From contig NZ_SSSQ01000008.1 in NCBI RefSeq assembly GCF_009469765.1, positions 62,001 through 126,000 of the forward strand: 64,000 bases of DNA. Reading direction: 5' to 3'. This document shows positions 46,914-56,282 of the stretch, one piece after another (the stretch's first letter is position 1; every line of letters starts with the position of its first letter). The DNA comes from Dechloromonas hortensis. GTDB lineage: Bacteria > Pseudomonadota > Gammaproteobacteria > Burkholderiales > Rhodocyclaceae. The notes under the pieces are model-generated. The model had not been told where the DNA came from. It did no database searches and worked only from the letters and a program-made list of their open reading frames with translations. The translations under genes and the position numbers were made by a program.

Positions 46914-47828
46914 ATGACCAGTACCCAAGAACAAGTATCCTCAACTACGGCTACCGAGCCGAGCCCTACCGCCCAGATGCTGGAGCTCCTGTCATCACCA
47001 CGTCTACAGCCATACGTCCAAGCATTTAAGCCTGCCTCCGACCAAGGACAGCTCGGCGCCTACCTGTGGGGGCAAGCAGTAAGTGCCAGCCTCCATCCTT
47101 TTCTTGGATTTGCGGAAGTAGTCATCCGTAATGCAATCCATCAAAGCCTGTCTATGCAGTGCTCAAAGGACTCCAGCACTTCATATCCTTGGTATGACCG
47201 GGCGGCAAACGGCAGCATTATCCTGAAAGGAAAATCGCAAACCAAGGTAGAGAATTTGCTGTTTGAAGGAACACCACCTATCCGTAAAGCAATACAACCA
47301 ACACCTGACCTAGTGGTTTCTAGGTTGTCTTTCGGGTTTTGGCCAAATGTCATGGAGGAGCTAAATCAACGCTACGCCCCGCAAACCTTTAATGATGTCT
47401 TCTCTCACCACCCGCATTCAGCTAGGCGACACTGGTCTTTTGACAAGAACAAAGAAGTTGTCGTGCTGAAGCTGAAACGTTTGCAAGACCTCCGGAATCG
47501 CGTGTGTCATTTCGAGGCTGTCTGGAAGCACCATTGGTTAGGAGCTGACGGTACACATTGGAGCCGAGCAGTGAAAAAGCTGCGCGAGCTTCATACCGAG
47601 ATGCAGGAACTGGTTGGATGGTGCTCTCCGCTTGCAATTACGACCTACAAGAGTTCGTTTGGCCATAATTGGTTCAGCCGTCTCTGCACGACTGGAGCGG
47701 TGGCAGCCTTCATGACAAACGAGAGCGAATGGGCACGATTCCCGGAGTTTCCGCCTGCGCGCCCCGCGAGCAGTGATATCTGCGCCCTTCAAGAAAAATC
47801 AACTCAAGAAACGGCAAATTCAACATGA
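46914..47828 (+). CDS. Abi-like HEPN-domain protein (AbiD/F-type)
   Basis: This 304-aa protein has an Abi_2/AbiD-F-like layout: YLWGQAVSASLHPFLGFAEV, then VIRNAIHQSL, and a HEPN ribonuclease motif R-N-x3-H at Arg194-Asn195...His199 (LRNRVCHFE). HEPN RNases cut RNA and commonly cause abortive infection. The C-terminal helix and a following Trp-rich region are typical of this subgroup. No antitoxin gene is adjacent, so it may act alone or be kept inactive until a trigger arrives. Confidence 0.8.
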   Translation: MTSTQEQVSSTTATEPSPTAQMLELLSSPRLQPYVQAFKPASDQGQLGAYLWGQAVSASLHPFLGFAEVVIRNAIHQSLSMQCSKDSSTSYPWYDRAANGSIILKGKSQTKVENLLFEGTPPIRKAIQPTPDLVVSRLSFGFWPNVMEELNQRYAPQTFNDVFSHHPHSARRHWSFDKNKEVVVLKLKRLQDLRNRVCHFEAVWKHHWLGADGTHWSRAVKKLRELHTEMQELVGWCSPLAITTYKSSFGHNWFSRLCTTGAVAAFMTNESEWARFPEFPPARPASSDICALQEKSTQETANST

Positions 47829-48120
47829 GCCACCACGGGGTCTGTTGATTTGTGAATTTCCCCTTCGGGGAAGAGTGGAAACTTTACGAACAAGGCTCTT
47901 GCGCACAGAAAATTCAATGGCTACTTCTACGAAGTCGCAAATATCTCTACTTACAGACTGTATTGCGATGCCATTGTGATTGACCAGCTGATGGCTGACG
48001 TTGTTCGCAAGTCGACTGCAAATTTGGAGGAGCGCTCGCTATGGGACTAGGGTATTTAGTTTGAATAACTGGCCAGGCTCACCGATTATGCTATTTGTGC
48101 ATATGCAATTGGACAATAGT

Positions 48121-49767
48121 TCACTCAGAAGGTAGGGCGGGAAGACTTTGGCCGAGTAAGCCTGAGGCCGAACCCATTTCTTCTGGGATGCCGTCGAACC
48201 CAAACGGATTCTTGAGTATTTGCCGTTTGATAAGTTGGTTCACTGCATCATCCAAAAAAGCCAACGGATGCTTTAGAAAGTGCTGACTTACCACCTTGAG
48301 AAGTGACGAATCATTAGTTTCCCGAACCGTCTTCTCGAGCTCATCAGCGTAGAACACTTCAATTGTGTACTTTTGCGGGCCTATAGTCTGCTGAGCCATC
48401 AAGATTTTCATCTCGGCCTCAGGAGATAGCTTACCCGTTAGCCACAGCTCAAATTTCAATTTATACCGATGGTATTCTGCATTCTGAAGCGTATATTTCC
48501 TCACAAGCGGAATCCGTTTAGTCAGCCAATCATCCACATCCTTGTCGCTCAGCAAATTGCCAGGAAGGAGTCCCTTGCACTCAATGAAGCGAATCTCCCG
48601 GTCTTTGACAATAGCGCGCACATCGACCTCAGCGACGTCCTTGCCGCCCTCTCTGTATATCTTGTTCATAGTGATGTCGACATTGGGCGTCGTCTTTCGG
48701 ACTACGTCCGCCACCACGAACTCAAACAGAGCACCTCGAAGCGTGCCAGCTGCCCCTTCAACTTTGCCCAGCCTCTCAAACAGCTCAGTAAACTTTTCGG
48801 GGGCAACCGCGTGCGTCGCAGCATGAATAAGCGTGCTGGCTAAATCCATCAATGCCCGGGCAACGTCGGTACCAAAGAGAGACTCGGGGGTAGCCGGCAC
48901 GATACCAGCCCTTCGAATCATGTCCAGGGCATCCTTGGAATATCTATGTGCGACGAAAAACTGCAAGCAGCGGCCCACCCCACGGAACTGGCGTAATGAC
49001 ACACATTTGTAGATAAATGGGCGAACATCGTCTGCTCCAACTTCGTCAGTCAGAAGAACGTCCACGACGACGAAACCTGGCTTTGGCTTATCCGTATTGC
49101 TCCAAGTCGCCAGTGGACCTAAGAATGACGGTGCTGACAAATCCCACTCGAAACTCGCCACGGTAGGCACAGAACCCGGTACGTCACTACGTAGCTTGAA
49201 ACTGTGGAAACTGCCAATACCAAGTTTGGCTGCCCACTCTTGAACCGATTGCAACAGTACGGTTTCTGCAATCAAACGCGCTCGTAACGGCGGAAGCAAT
49301 TCGTCAATAAAGGTCTCCCCCTTAGCGAATGCAATGCATGCTCCCAAACCTGGTATCTCTAATTCCTGTAGAAGCCCAGTAGAAACCAATCGACCGTACA
49401 CAGCTTCGCCAGATAGTTGGCGAAGCCCACTGGAGGCGCCAGCCGCTGACGCAAAATTGGTCAAAGGAATCACTCCCCCACGGGCGCTCAGGGCCCATAT
49501 AGCCCTTGCGTAGGCACCATTGGTTTTCACCAAGGCTTCCGCCAATTTCCGCCAGAACCTAGGGCTTCCATACTGACCCGCAACGTACAGGAACTGGGCA
49601 CCCCGAGAAAACTGAAGGTCAAGCGCTCGAATAGAATCGCTGCGACGCTCAATTCGCTTCCGGGCCGCCGAGGCTGAGATGCCATTCAGCTTCGCAAGAG
49701 CAGCTGCAAGGTCGCCGCTCATCTGCGGCCCTTGCTCCAGAAGGTAGTCAGTTAGTTCGTCTGCCAT
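48121..49767 (-). CDS. Winged-HTH plus PD-(D/E)XK nuclease-like protein
   Basis: The 548-aa protein starts with helical/winged-helix regions (MADELTDYLLEQGPQMSGDL; RKRIERRSDSIRALDL; a second near residues 90-130). From about residue 350 it carries a PD-(D/E)XK-type fold: an N-terminal Glu helix (RGALFEFVVADVV), then Asp382 in EVDVRAIV and Glu396-x-Lys398 in RFIECKGLLPG. This is consistent with DNA cleavage by a restriction-like nuclease, probably guided by the DNA-binding part. No methylase is adjacent. Single gene. Confidence 0.75.
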   Translation of the reverse strand: MADELTDYLLEQGPQMSGDLAAALAKLNGISASAARKRIERRSDSIRALDLQFSRGAQFLYVAGQYGSPRFWRKLAEALVKTNGAYARAIWALSARGGVIPLTNFASAAGASSGLRQLSGEAVYGRLVSTGLLQELEIPGLGACIAFAKGETFIDELLPPLRARLIAETVLLQSVQEWAAKLGIGSFHSFKLRSDVPGSVPTVASFEWDLSAPSFLGPLATWSNTDKPKPGFVVVDVLLTDEVGADDVRPFIYKCVSLRQFRGVGRCLQFFVAHRYSKDALDMIRRAGIVPATPESLFGTDVARALMDLASTLIHAATHAVAPEKFTELFERLGKVEGAAGTLRGALFEFVVADVVRKTTPNVDITMNKIYREGGKDVAEVDVRAIVKDREIRFIECKGLLPGNLLSDKDVDDWLTKRIPLVRKYTLQNAEYHRYKLKFELWLTGKLSPEAEMKILMAQQTIGPQKYTIEVFYADELEKTVRETNDSSLLKVVSQHFLKHPLAFLDDAVNQLIKRQILKNPFGFDGIPEEMGSASGLLGQSLPALPSE

Positions 49768-49883
49768 CTTAATTTTTCACATATGTCACACAGCGCTATT
49801 TATAAACTAAATCCATATATAACTTCGAAGGATTTTTCTTCATTAGGGCAACGCACAATCTACATAAAATCAATACGTTGATA

Positions 49884-49899
49884 ATTTCACGAGTGAAAT
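49884..49899. promoter_or_regulatory. 16-bp palindrome in AT-rich region
   Basis: ATTTCAC-GA-GTGAAAT lies in the 240-bp AT-rich gap before the nuclease gene (minus strand start 49,767). Perfect dyad symmetry suggests a regulator site for that gene. Confidence 0.3.
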
Positions 49900-50007
49900 C
49901 TGTAAAAGTTCTATTGTCACAGTCCGTACTATCAGCCATTTCACAGAACGAACGTTCCTAAGCGTCGGCCTTGCAGCGCGTTGGCAACATTTGGTATTCA
50001 ATCTGTT

Positions 50008-50391
50008 TTAAGTCTCATCCTTGTCTGACTCTGGTGACTGCTTCTTATCCTCAGGCACGTTGTAGTACGGCACCAGAGGGTGGTGTTCTCGGCTGCCTGG
50101 AGCCATGTGATGGGAACTGAACTTCAATTCCAAATCCAAATCCTCGGGAACGGGAAACATCTCTTTATCAATGATAATGAACTGTGTGTCTTTAAGTTCG
50201 CCCGCAGCAAGTTCGTACACCATGCTGTAGAAGGCTTGGAAAAATTCCAGGTTCTCCCGCTCGCTGACGTTCTTCATTACCGAATCAATTACCAAAATGG
50301 ATGGCAGCGGAGCGCCAGTTTTGGTGGCGAGCCGATGAAGTGCCAATGCGTATGCGCTATGATTACCAAGGGCGCACGGAGGAGCACCCAC
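50008..50391 (-). pseudogene. C-terminal remnant of an AAA/SMC-like ATPase
   Basis: A 127-codon frame has the end of an ATPase: ALGNHSAYALALHR (signature-like), LPSILVIDSVMKNVSERENLEFF (Walker B-like) and QFIIIDKEMFPVPEDLDL. The Walker A and coiled-coil parts are missing. An in-frame TAA lies just before the first usable codon, and the PIN-like gene starts only 20 bp away in the other direction. The gene therefore looks truncated by recombination. If expressed, it would not bind ATP normally. Confidence 0.65.
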
Positions 50392-50410
50392 TTAGCATGC
50401 GGAGACCTGA

Positions 50411-51022
50411 TTGCGTACCAATATCGTTCTTGTCGATTTTGAAAATGTCCAACCGAAAGACTTTGGGCTGCTCAAGGATGGGCCATTCAAGGTCAAGTTG
50501 TTTCTCGGTCCAAATCAAACGAAGATTCCGGTCGCGCTTGCCGCATCGCTTCAAACCCTTGGGAGCAGCGTCGAGTACGTGCTCCTAGAGAGCGCCGGAA
50601 GCAATGCGCTGGACTTCCACATTGCCTACTACGTTGGGTTGCTCTCAGCTGAAGACCCCTCAGTATTCTTCCATATCATTTCCAAGGACTCCGGTTTCGA
50701 CCCCCTAATCAAGCATCTCAAGGGAAAGAAGATATTTGCCCAGCGTTCTGCCTGTATTGCGGAAATGCCTTACTTCAAGCCCTCCTTGCCGCCAGCCGCC
50801 GACGCTCAGATTGACATCATCGTTGCTGACCTTATTCGGCGTAAGGCCTCGAAGCCGCGTACGCAGAAGACACTGCTCAGCACCCTGCATGCGTTGTTCA
50901 AGAAGGAGCTTCCCGAGCAACACCTCACTCAACTGTTCACGGCTTTGTGCAACCTTGGCTATGTGAAGGTCGATGGCACAAAGGTGTCGTATGCGCTCCC
51001 GTTGGAAACACAAGCTAGCTGA
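50411..51022 (+). CDS. PIN-like RNase domain protein with C-terminal winged helix
   Basis: This 203-aa protein has an NYN/PIN-like domain: NIVLVDFENVQP with early Asp and Glu, then a middle segment YVLLESAGSNALDFHIAYYVG and FHIISKDSGFDPLIKHLKGK, carrying the acidic residues expected in PIN metal centres. The last 70 residues resemble a winged-helix/OST-HTH-type module. A TTG start follows GGAGA closely. It abuts the truncated ATPase head to head, suggesting that the original module was a two-gene unit. Confidence 0.75.
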   Translation: MRTNIVLVDFENVQPKDFGLLKDGPFKVKLFLGPNQTKIPVALAASLQTLGSSVEYVLLESAGSNALDFHIAYYVGLLSAEDPSVFFHIISKDSGFDPLIKHLKGKKIFAQRSACIAEMPYFKPSLPPAADAQIDIIVADLIRRKASKPRTQKTLLSTLHALFKKELPEQHLTQLFTALCNLGYVKVDGTKVSYALPLETQAS

Positions 51023-51029
51023 CCCTCTT

Positions 51030-52160
51030 ATGACAACATCGCCCCTCTCCAGAGCGAAACTTGCGCTGTTCATAACGCCACTAGCTTTTGCTGCCTGCAC
51101 CGACCATCCCGCAGATAATCGTTTGCAACCAAATAAAACCGAGGCTTCCACGGAGCGAATTGGAAGTTGTAAGCTTCCACCCTTGGCGGTCAATGTTGGA
51201 GCCCAATTGGATGGCGCGTGGGGTGTCAATGCTCCGGGAGCCTTTCCATTCACGAAAGGCGGGCCTGAGCCTGAGCCTGGCAACGTGGCGCTTTCCTTAG
51301 AGTTGAATTTCAAGCTCTCCGGTGCCACACCTACCCTTGTTTCCATCACCGGCGGTACTCCTGCTGGCGACAAGGTTTTCCTGCCGGCATTGGTCAATAA
51401 ACCAGTCGTCTACACGCCTCCTCCCGGCGGATATACCGATACGCCTACACAATATAGAGAGACGGGCTGTGATTCGGTCTGGAGCCCACAAGGCTCTACG
51501 GGGGCGCTGGCGACCCAGAACCCAGATGGTAGTTACAAAGCACAGTGCGCCACATTCGCAATGGATGTCATCCCCGTCGCCTTCACAATAAATGGTGACA
51601 GCTTTTCCGCTGACCTAGCCAATCCAGCCTTGTCGAGCTTCAGCGATAGCGGAAAAACAGGGTGGATAGACCCGAACACGGGGCAGGTTATGGTCGATGG
51701 AAAGGCTTATAGCAGGGTTACCCGGGGCTGGGAGCTTGCTGCCCGGCTCCAGGACGATGGGGTGGCAAAGTTTACTGCCGACCAGGTACCTTGGCAGGAC
51801 AATCAGGTCGGCCACGTTACCGCTGAATTGGTCAAGTTGCAGCTAGCCAAGTTTGGGGGCACAGCAAGTAACTCTGGCAGCGACTACACTTACCGAACAG
51901 ATGCATACAACCATGCCGGGAAATGGATGTTCTCCCATGGGCACTACTCAGTTGGCACACCCAAATCTGGGCCGGGGAGATTAAGTGCGGGGGTGGCAAT
52001 GTTCTCGATTGATGGCGTCGTCTCACAGGACAAGAAGACCATCAATGTGAAGAGTTTTTCGTACTCAGGCCCGATGCTTGTCTGCCCTGCGAATGGCCAT
52101 GAGTGCACAGCCAGCCCAGGGCGCAGCTTTACTGGACTCTCCTGTTCAGTGACGTTGTGA
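51030..52160 (+). CDS. Predicted lipoprotein of unknown function
   Basis: This 376-aa protein starts with MTTSPLSRAKLALFITPLAF and then AAC-TD, a lipobox-like signal end, so it is probably exported and anchored. The rest is Gly/Ser/Pro-rich and beta-rich with regular FTINGDSFSADLANPA and SGPMLVCPANGHECTA parts and six Cys that may pair. I recognise no family. It lies 7 bp after the PIN gene on the same strand but unlike it appears exported, so a shared function is not obvious. Longer in-frame starts upstream overlap the PIN gene and are less likely. Confidence 0.65.
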   Translation: MTTSPLSRAKLALFITPLAFAACTDHPADNRLQPNKTEASTERIGSCKLPPLAVNVGAQLDGAWGVNAPGAFPFTKGGPEPEPGNVALSLELNFKLSGATPTLVSITGGTPAGDKVFLPALVNKPVVYTPPPGGYTDTPTQYRETGCDSVWSPQGSTGALATQNPDGSYKAQCATFAMDVIPVAFTINGDSFSADLANPALSSFSDSGKTGWIDPNTGQVMVDGKAYSRVTRGWELAARLQDDGVAKFTADQVPWQDNQVGHVTAELVKLQLAKFGGTASNSGSDYTYRTDAYNHAGKWMFSHGHYSVGTPKSGPGRLSAGVAMFSIDGVVSQDKKTINVKSFSYSGPMLVCPANGHECTASPGRSFTGLSCSVTL

Positions 52161-52255
52161 TGGCAATCGAATTTAGATACTCAAGCCTAAGGGTAGGCTG
52201 CTCCAAGAGCCTTTCCGCTCAACATCTCCATCTCGCGCTCACCATAACTCGTTGC

Positions 52256-52936
52256 CTAATTGCCAACCATGGAATTCGCCCGGGCCCAGTCGAGAAAGCC
52301 CCGTGCGACTTCTGGCTCTACGATGACGTTTTTGCGCTTCGAGGCTGCGAGGTCGATGATGCAGTCGCGGTCTGTGTCAATACTGACCAAGTCCTTGAAG
52401 TGTTCCAGTATCAACCACAAAGCTTTGCACGCAAGCGCCTTTTCGTTAAATAACCGAGGCAGTACGTCTAAGCTATCTGGTTGCTGCGTAGGTAAGGACG
52501 GCAATATTGGTTGCTCATTCAGGCGCGCCTCGAGGTCCGCTATGTAGGCGCGCAGGCGGTCGTTGTCGCGCTTTAAGTTACCCAACTCGAGTTCCACGGT
52601 ATGAATGACTGCCTGGGCCATAGGCTCGGACACTCGGACGGAGTCAGTCCCAGACCGCATTGCCATGAAATTCAGCAGCAAAGCCTTGTAGCGCTTGTTC
52701 CGAAGCAGCGTAGTGAAGCAACACGGCTTTCCTTCGGCGAGTTCAACTTGTTCAGCAACGGCCTTTGCCAGGTCGGTGACGTATTCGAATTTAGCCCGAG
52801 TTTTCCGCAAGGACGCGAGATATCGAGCGATTATCTGTTCACGTCCCTGAACGACCTTGTCCTGATAGCCTTTGAAGGGGTTAGCTGGGTGCTTCTTTGC
52901 CTTCGTTATTGCAGTAGGCAACTTTGGCTTTGTCAC
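52256..52936 (-). CDS. gmtX: Coiled-coil third protein of the recombination trio (GmtX-like)
   Basis: A basic 226-aa protein has a Lys-rich N terminus (TKPKLPTAITKAKKHPANPF), a helical middle and a coiled coil at about residues 105-140 (LGNLKRDNDRLRAYIADLEARL split across LELGNLKRDND and RLRAYIADLEA). It overlaps the large recombinase gene by 4 bp (ATGA). The third gene of Gamma-Mobile-Trio elements, and TnpC of Tn554, are similar small coiled-coil proteins needed for or helping recombination; the name here is by order and size, from memory. Confidence 0.62.
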   Translation of the reverse strand: MTKPKLPTAITKAKKHPANPFKGYQDKVVQGREQIIARYLASLRKTRAKFEYVTDLAKAVAEQVELAEGKPCCFTTLLRNKRYKALLLNFMAMRSGTDSVRVSEPMAQAVIHTVELELGNLKRDNDRLRAYIADLEARLNEQPILPSLPTQQPDSLDVLPRLFNEKALACKALWLILEHFKDLVSIDTDRDCIIDLAASKRKNVIVEPEVARGFLDWARANSMVGN

Positions 52937-55900
52937 GCTACCTCCCGCGGGAGTAATTTGAGCGGTCTACTGGGAAATGAGTCAAGGTCGGCATCCGATT
53001 CCAGCATACGCTTCAGGTCACACAGCGTGAGGTGGTGAGCTGCCACAATCGAACGCAGCATTCCGAGACATTCAGCGGCAGGATTGGCAGATAGCTCCAG
53101 CTTCAAAGCAGCTCGGATGTTGCCCGTATTTGCGAGTAGCTGTCGGCGCAGCAAGTCAAACCGCGCCCTGATTTGCGGGCTTTCGAGCATCGGAAAAGCT
53201 TCACTCTCTGCAAGGCGTGCCAACACATACTCGGTCGTATCGGTGGGAAACAACGCTCGACTGAGGTGCTTTTCTATGATTTCCGGCTTCTGCACATGCC
53301 AGGATTTTGTGCTTACTCCTACTGCGATACGTTGACGCATCATCTCAAGCACCTCGGCAGCCATCTGCCACGCTGCTAGGTCTTCAGCAAGAACGTCGCG
53401 AGTCTGCTCGAGAGAATCCAACTCATCAGCGGTAAAGTCATTATTCGACTCCGCTGCCGCAATTCGCAGCTCAATTTCTGACAGACCTTCAAGCACCTGT
53501 CGTATCGTTGCAGTAATTGCCGGGAGATGGTCTATAGAACGAACAGCAAATGGGCACGGACCACATCGCTTCCACCCCTTGAGCTGGGTCACTACCTCAC
53601 GAGGACACTGATTACCGTACGGGCAGATTTCGGTCTTGTTCTCAACTGCGCCAACTGCTCTGGTATCTCTAAGGACATCAAGACCTGTCTTGCTCTCCTC
53701 CCCGAAGGTCAGACTGATACATCCATAAGCGGAAATCGTCTCTTCGAAATTGGCCTTGAAGCTCTTTGAGAGATTTGAATTTACGTCGTCCGCCTTGATG
53801 TACGGCCCCCTTCGTCCTGGACTAGCTCGCAGCATTGCCTCATAGCCCTGTTCATAGCCTTTGTCCCGTAGAGACAAATGTTGCCGCTGCTGCTCTGCAT
53901 AGGTCTCATCCTCATCAGGAACGACATAATGATAGACAGTAGCCTCTGTTTGCCCAGTAAAGCACCGACCAATGAGGTCTGCCGGGAGAACACAAATTGC
54001 ATGCGAAACTAGGCTAACACGAGCACTATGAGGAGTGCTGACTGACTTTATGCGGAGGTTGCAAACCCGGGTTTGGCTGCCCCCGTATTCACGTAGCTTT
54101 TCATCCATGTTCGGGTCATCGTATGCAACACCAGAGGGCAAGAAGCGAATCAATCGAATCCCATGTTCCCCGACTGTGCTTAGCAGGCTTTGAAGGCCAC
54201 CTAGTAACCGTGCCCAACACGATGAGTAAAACTCATCGCTGTGCGGACGCCCATCTGACGCATGCGCAAATAATGGGTAAAAGCATCCCCATTTGGTTTC
54301 GGGGTTATTGTTGTAAAAAACCTTCCTATTGAACTCCGGCTCATCAATAAGTTCACGCCACGCTCGCTGCCGCCTGAGAATCTCAATGACTTTAAAATTC
54401 ACGAACGGCTTCCAGGGTTTCAACTTCCTTTTGTCTGTATTGACGTGAAGTTCTGCAAATTCCCGGCTACTATGCTCGTCGTCAACATACCGGTCAAAGG
54501 TCTCGCAATCGAGCCACTGAATGTGGTTATGGCGCAATCCAGTGTAGAGCGAAACAATAATCTGATGCAGCGCATGCGGATGCGGCACCTTGGCATAACC
54601 GCGGCCCTTTAGCTTCCTCTCCTCTACGTAGAAAACATTAGGAATTCGCCTCAATGGGTACGCTCTTCCTTTATGGAAGAGGACTGGTATGAATCCGATG
54701 GCGTTTTGGCGCTCGAAGCAATCGAGGGTCGTCCCGGTTGCGTGAAGGCCGACAAGTGCTTCATCCCCAATCTCACCCGATACCACCCGTTCTAGAATGA
54801 CGGCCGAAAAAGTTGCCAATGTCTCTAAATAAGATAGAAGCAGCTTGAAGACACGCCGTGGAATCGGGCGCTTGTTTGTTCCGGACGATTTCGTGACTGC
54901 GGGGTAGTCAAATTTCTGTATTGGTTGGCGAAAGTCTCTAGACCCCGGAAGAGAATTGCATTGCCGCTCAATAAACTTGAACAATTGCTCGACCTGCTTC
55001 AGCAGGCCGTAATGGGTGGAGGGTTCCCACTTTCGGACTTGAGCGCTAATTTCAAGGAACTCTACTAATGCCAACGGGCGTAATTGACCGTCGAGTAGGC
55101 CCAGTTCGGAAACAAATACTGCCGACGTAAGCTTGGCTGGGGTCGAAGGAAACTCGAACTTGAAGCCGGGATTATCCGCATACCAATAAGGTAGGTAGCC
55201 GAAGAGGTATATGTTTAGGTATCCCAGAGCGGTGACACGCTGCTTCTTGTTCTCCGACCGAACTTTGCGCAAGAACGTACGTTGAATACTAATCCAGGTT
55301 TCCGAATTCGCCTTAAAGTCGAACTCAAGCCCGGGAAGACATTCCACCTTTGCCAGTACATCGGGCGCCATGGACGCGGGAGTTAGCGCCGCAGTCTGCT
55401 CCAAAAGATTGACGTCGCCCTTACCGAGTATGCCTTCGATACGCCCAAGCATTCTCGTTGGTTTCGCGGTCACGAGCGCCGAGCGCCAGCCGGCAGCATT
55501 AACTGGCGAAGCATCGCCGTATTTACGCTCGAGTAGGTCGGCAAGCATAAGCAGACCAAGGTCTTGGCCTCCGGAAAATCCAGTTTCGTCGTTTGCAGTT
55601 CTGAGCGACAGCATATTTTCGTAGGTAACATCCTCAGGCTCAAGCCATCCACCTGCAACAATGAGCCGCTGACAGACCCAAACAAGACGCTCCCGCTGTT
55701 TTGAGGTGTATGCATTGAATACTTCTTCGGTCTGATGGACGCCCTCACGGTAGTTCACTGAGCGGATGAACCGCAACAACTCAGGCAACTGGTCAAGCGG
55801 GCACAGTTCACGCCTTCCACTGATGGAGCGATTACTGGGTGATTCGAGCGCCCAAGGCCATTGAAATGAAAATGGCAGGACTATCGCACGGCGGACATGC

Positions 55901-56277
55901 AAGGCAATTAGGAAGGTCGAAAAGCCCCGGCGCAGCGGCGGAAGGTACGATTTGCGATACCCGCCTTGGCTACGCGTTACAGCCGCATATTGATTGGGGG
56001 AACAATGACCCTCACCAGCGCTAGTGAAGGCGAAGACGTCCTTCACATACTGCTCGTCGAAGTGTGCGTGGCCATCTCGCAGGATAAATCGTTCAATATG
56101 AGCAGGCAGAGCGGCCTCCAGATGGCTCTTCGTCGTAACCGTGGACAGTGCGATGTCTTGAAGTCCGTACGCCTGTAGCAACCAGTTACTGGCATTGCGA
56201 AGAGCCACCACGACACTTGTATGTAGTTCCTCGCCGGTCTGGAGAAAAACAAGCTCACCCTTCGTCGTATTAATCAT
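52933..56277 (-). CDS. gmtZ: Large tyrosine recombinase with Cys cluster (GmtZ/VPA1269-like)
   Basis: This 1114-aa protein has a catalytic-type core: Arg582 (SLYTGLRHNHIQWL), His750 and Arg753 (TPHSARVSL), and a Tyr in VYHYVV (782 or 784). After the core a Cys cluster, C886-x4-C891 ... C905-x2-C908 (CPYGNQC, CGPC), looks like a metal site. A long N-terminal region precedes the core. Two recombinases plus a small coiled-coil partner are typical of Gamma-Mobile-Trio and Tn554-like elements. It starts 5 bp after the gmtY-like gene. Confidence 0.72.
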   Translation of the reverse strand: MINTTKGELVFLQTGEELHTSVVVALRNASNWLLQAYGLQDIALSTVTTKSHLEAALPAHIERFILRDGHAHFDEQYVKDVFAFTSAGEGHCSPNQYAAVTRSQGGYRKSYLPPLRRGFSTFLIALHVRRAIVLPFSFQWPWALESPSNRSISGRRELCPLDQLPELLRFIRSVNYREGVHQTEEVFNAYTSKQRERLVWVCQRLIVAGGWLEPEDVTYENMLSLRTANDETGFSGGQDLGLLMLADLLERKYGDASPVNAAGWRSALVTAKPTRMLGRIEGILGKGDVNLLEQTAALTPASMAPDVLAKVECLPGLEFDFKANSETWISIQRTFLRKVRSENKKQRVTALGYLNIYLFGYLPYWYADNPGFKFEFPSTPAKLTSAVFVSELGLLDGQLRPLALVEFLEISAQVRKWEPSTHYGLLKQVEQLFKFIERQCNSLPGSRDFRQPIQKFDYPAVTKSSGTNKRPIPRRVFKLLLSYLETLATFSAVILERVVSGEIGDEALVGLHATGTTLDCFERQNAIGFIPVLFHKGRAYPLRRIPNVFYVEERKLKGRGYAKVPHPHALHQIIVSLYTGLRHNHIQWLDCETFDRYVDDEHSSREFAELHVNTDKRKLKPWKPFVNFKVIEILRRQRAWRELIDEPEFNRKVFYNNNPETKWGCFYPLFAHASDGRPHSDEFYSSCWARLLGGLQSLLSTVGEHGIRLIRFLPSGVAYDDPNMDEKLREYGGSQTRVCNLRIKSVSTPHSARVSLVSHAICVLPADLIGRCFTGQTEATVYHYVVPDEDETYAEQQRQHLSLRDKGYEQGYEAMLRASPGRRGPYIKADDVNSNLSKSFKANFEETISAYGCISLTFGEESKTGLDVLRDTRAVGAVENKTEICPYGNQCPREVVTQLKGWKRCGPCPFAVRSIDHLPAITATIRQVLEGLSEIELRIAAAESNNDFTADELDSLEQTRDVLAEDLAAWQMAAEVLEMMRQRIAVGVSTKSWHVQKPEIIEKHLSRALFPTDTTEYVLARLAESEAFPMLESPQIRARFDLLRRQLLANTGNIRAALKLELSANPAAECLGMLRSIVAAHHLTLCDLKRMLESDADLDSFPSRPLKLLPREVA

Positions 56278-56282
56278 CCGAC

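Noticed and set aside
47858..47872. TTCCCC-TTC-GGGGAA hairpin after the HEPN gene as a terminator
   Set aside because: Short 6-bp stem and no T-run after it on either strand.
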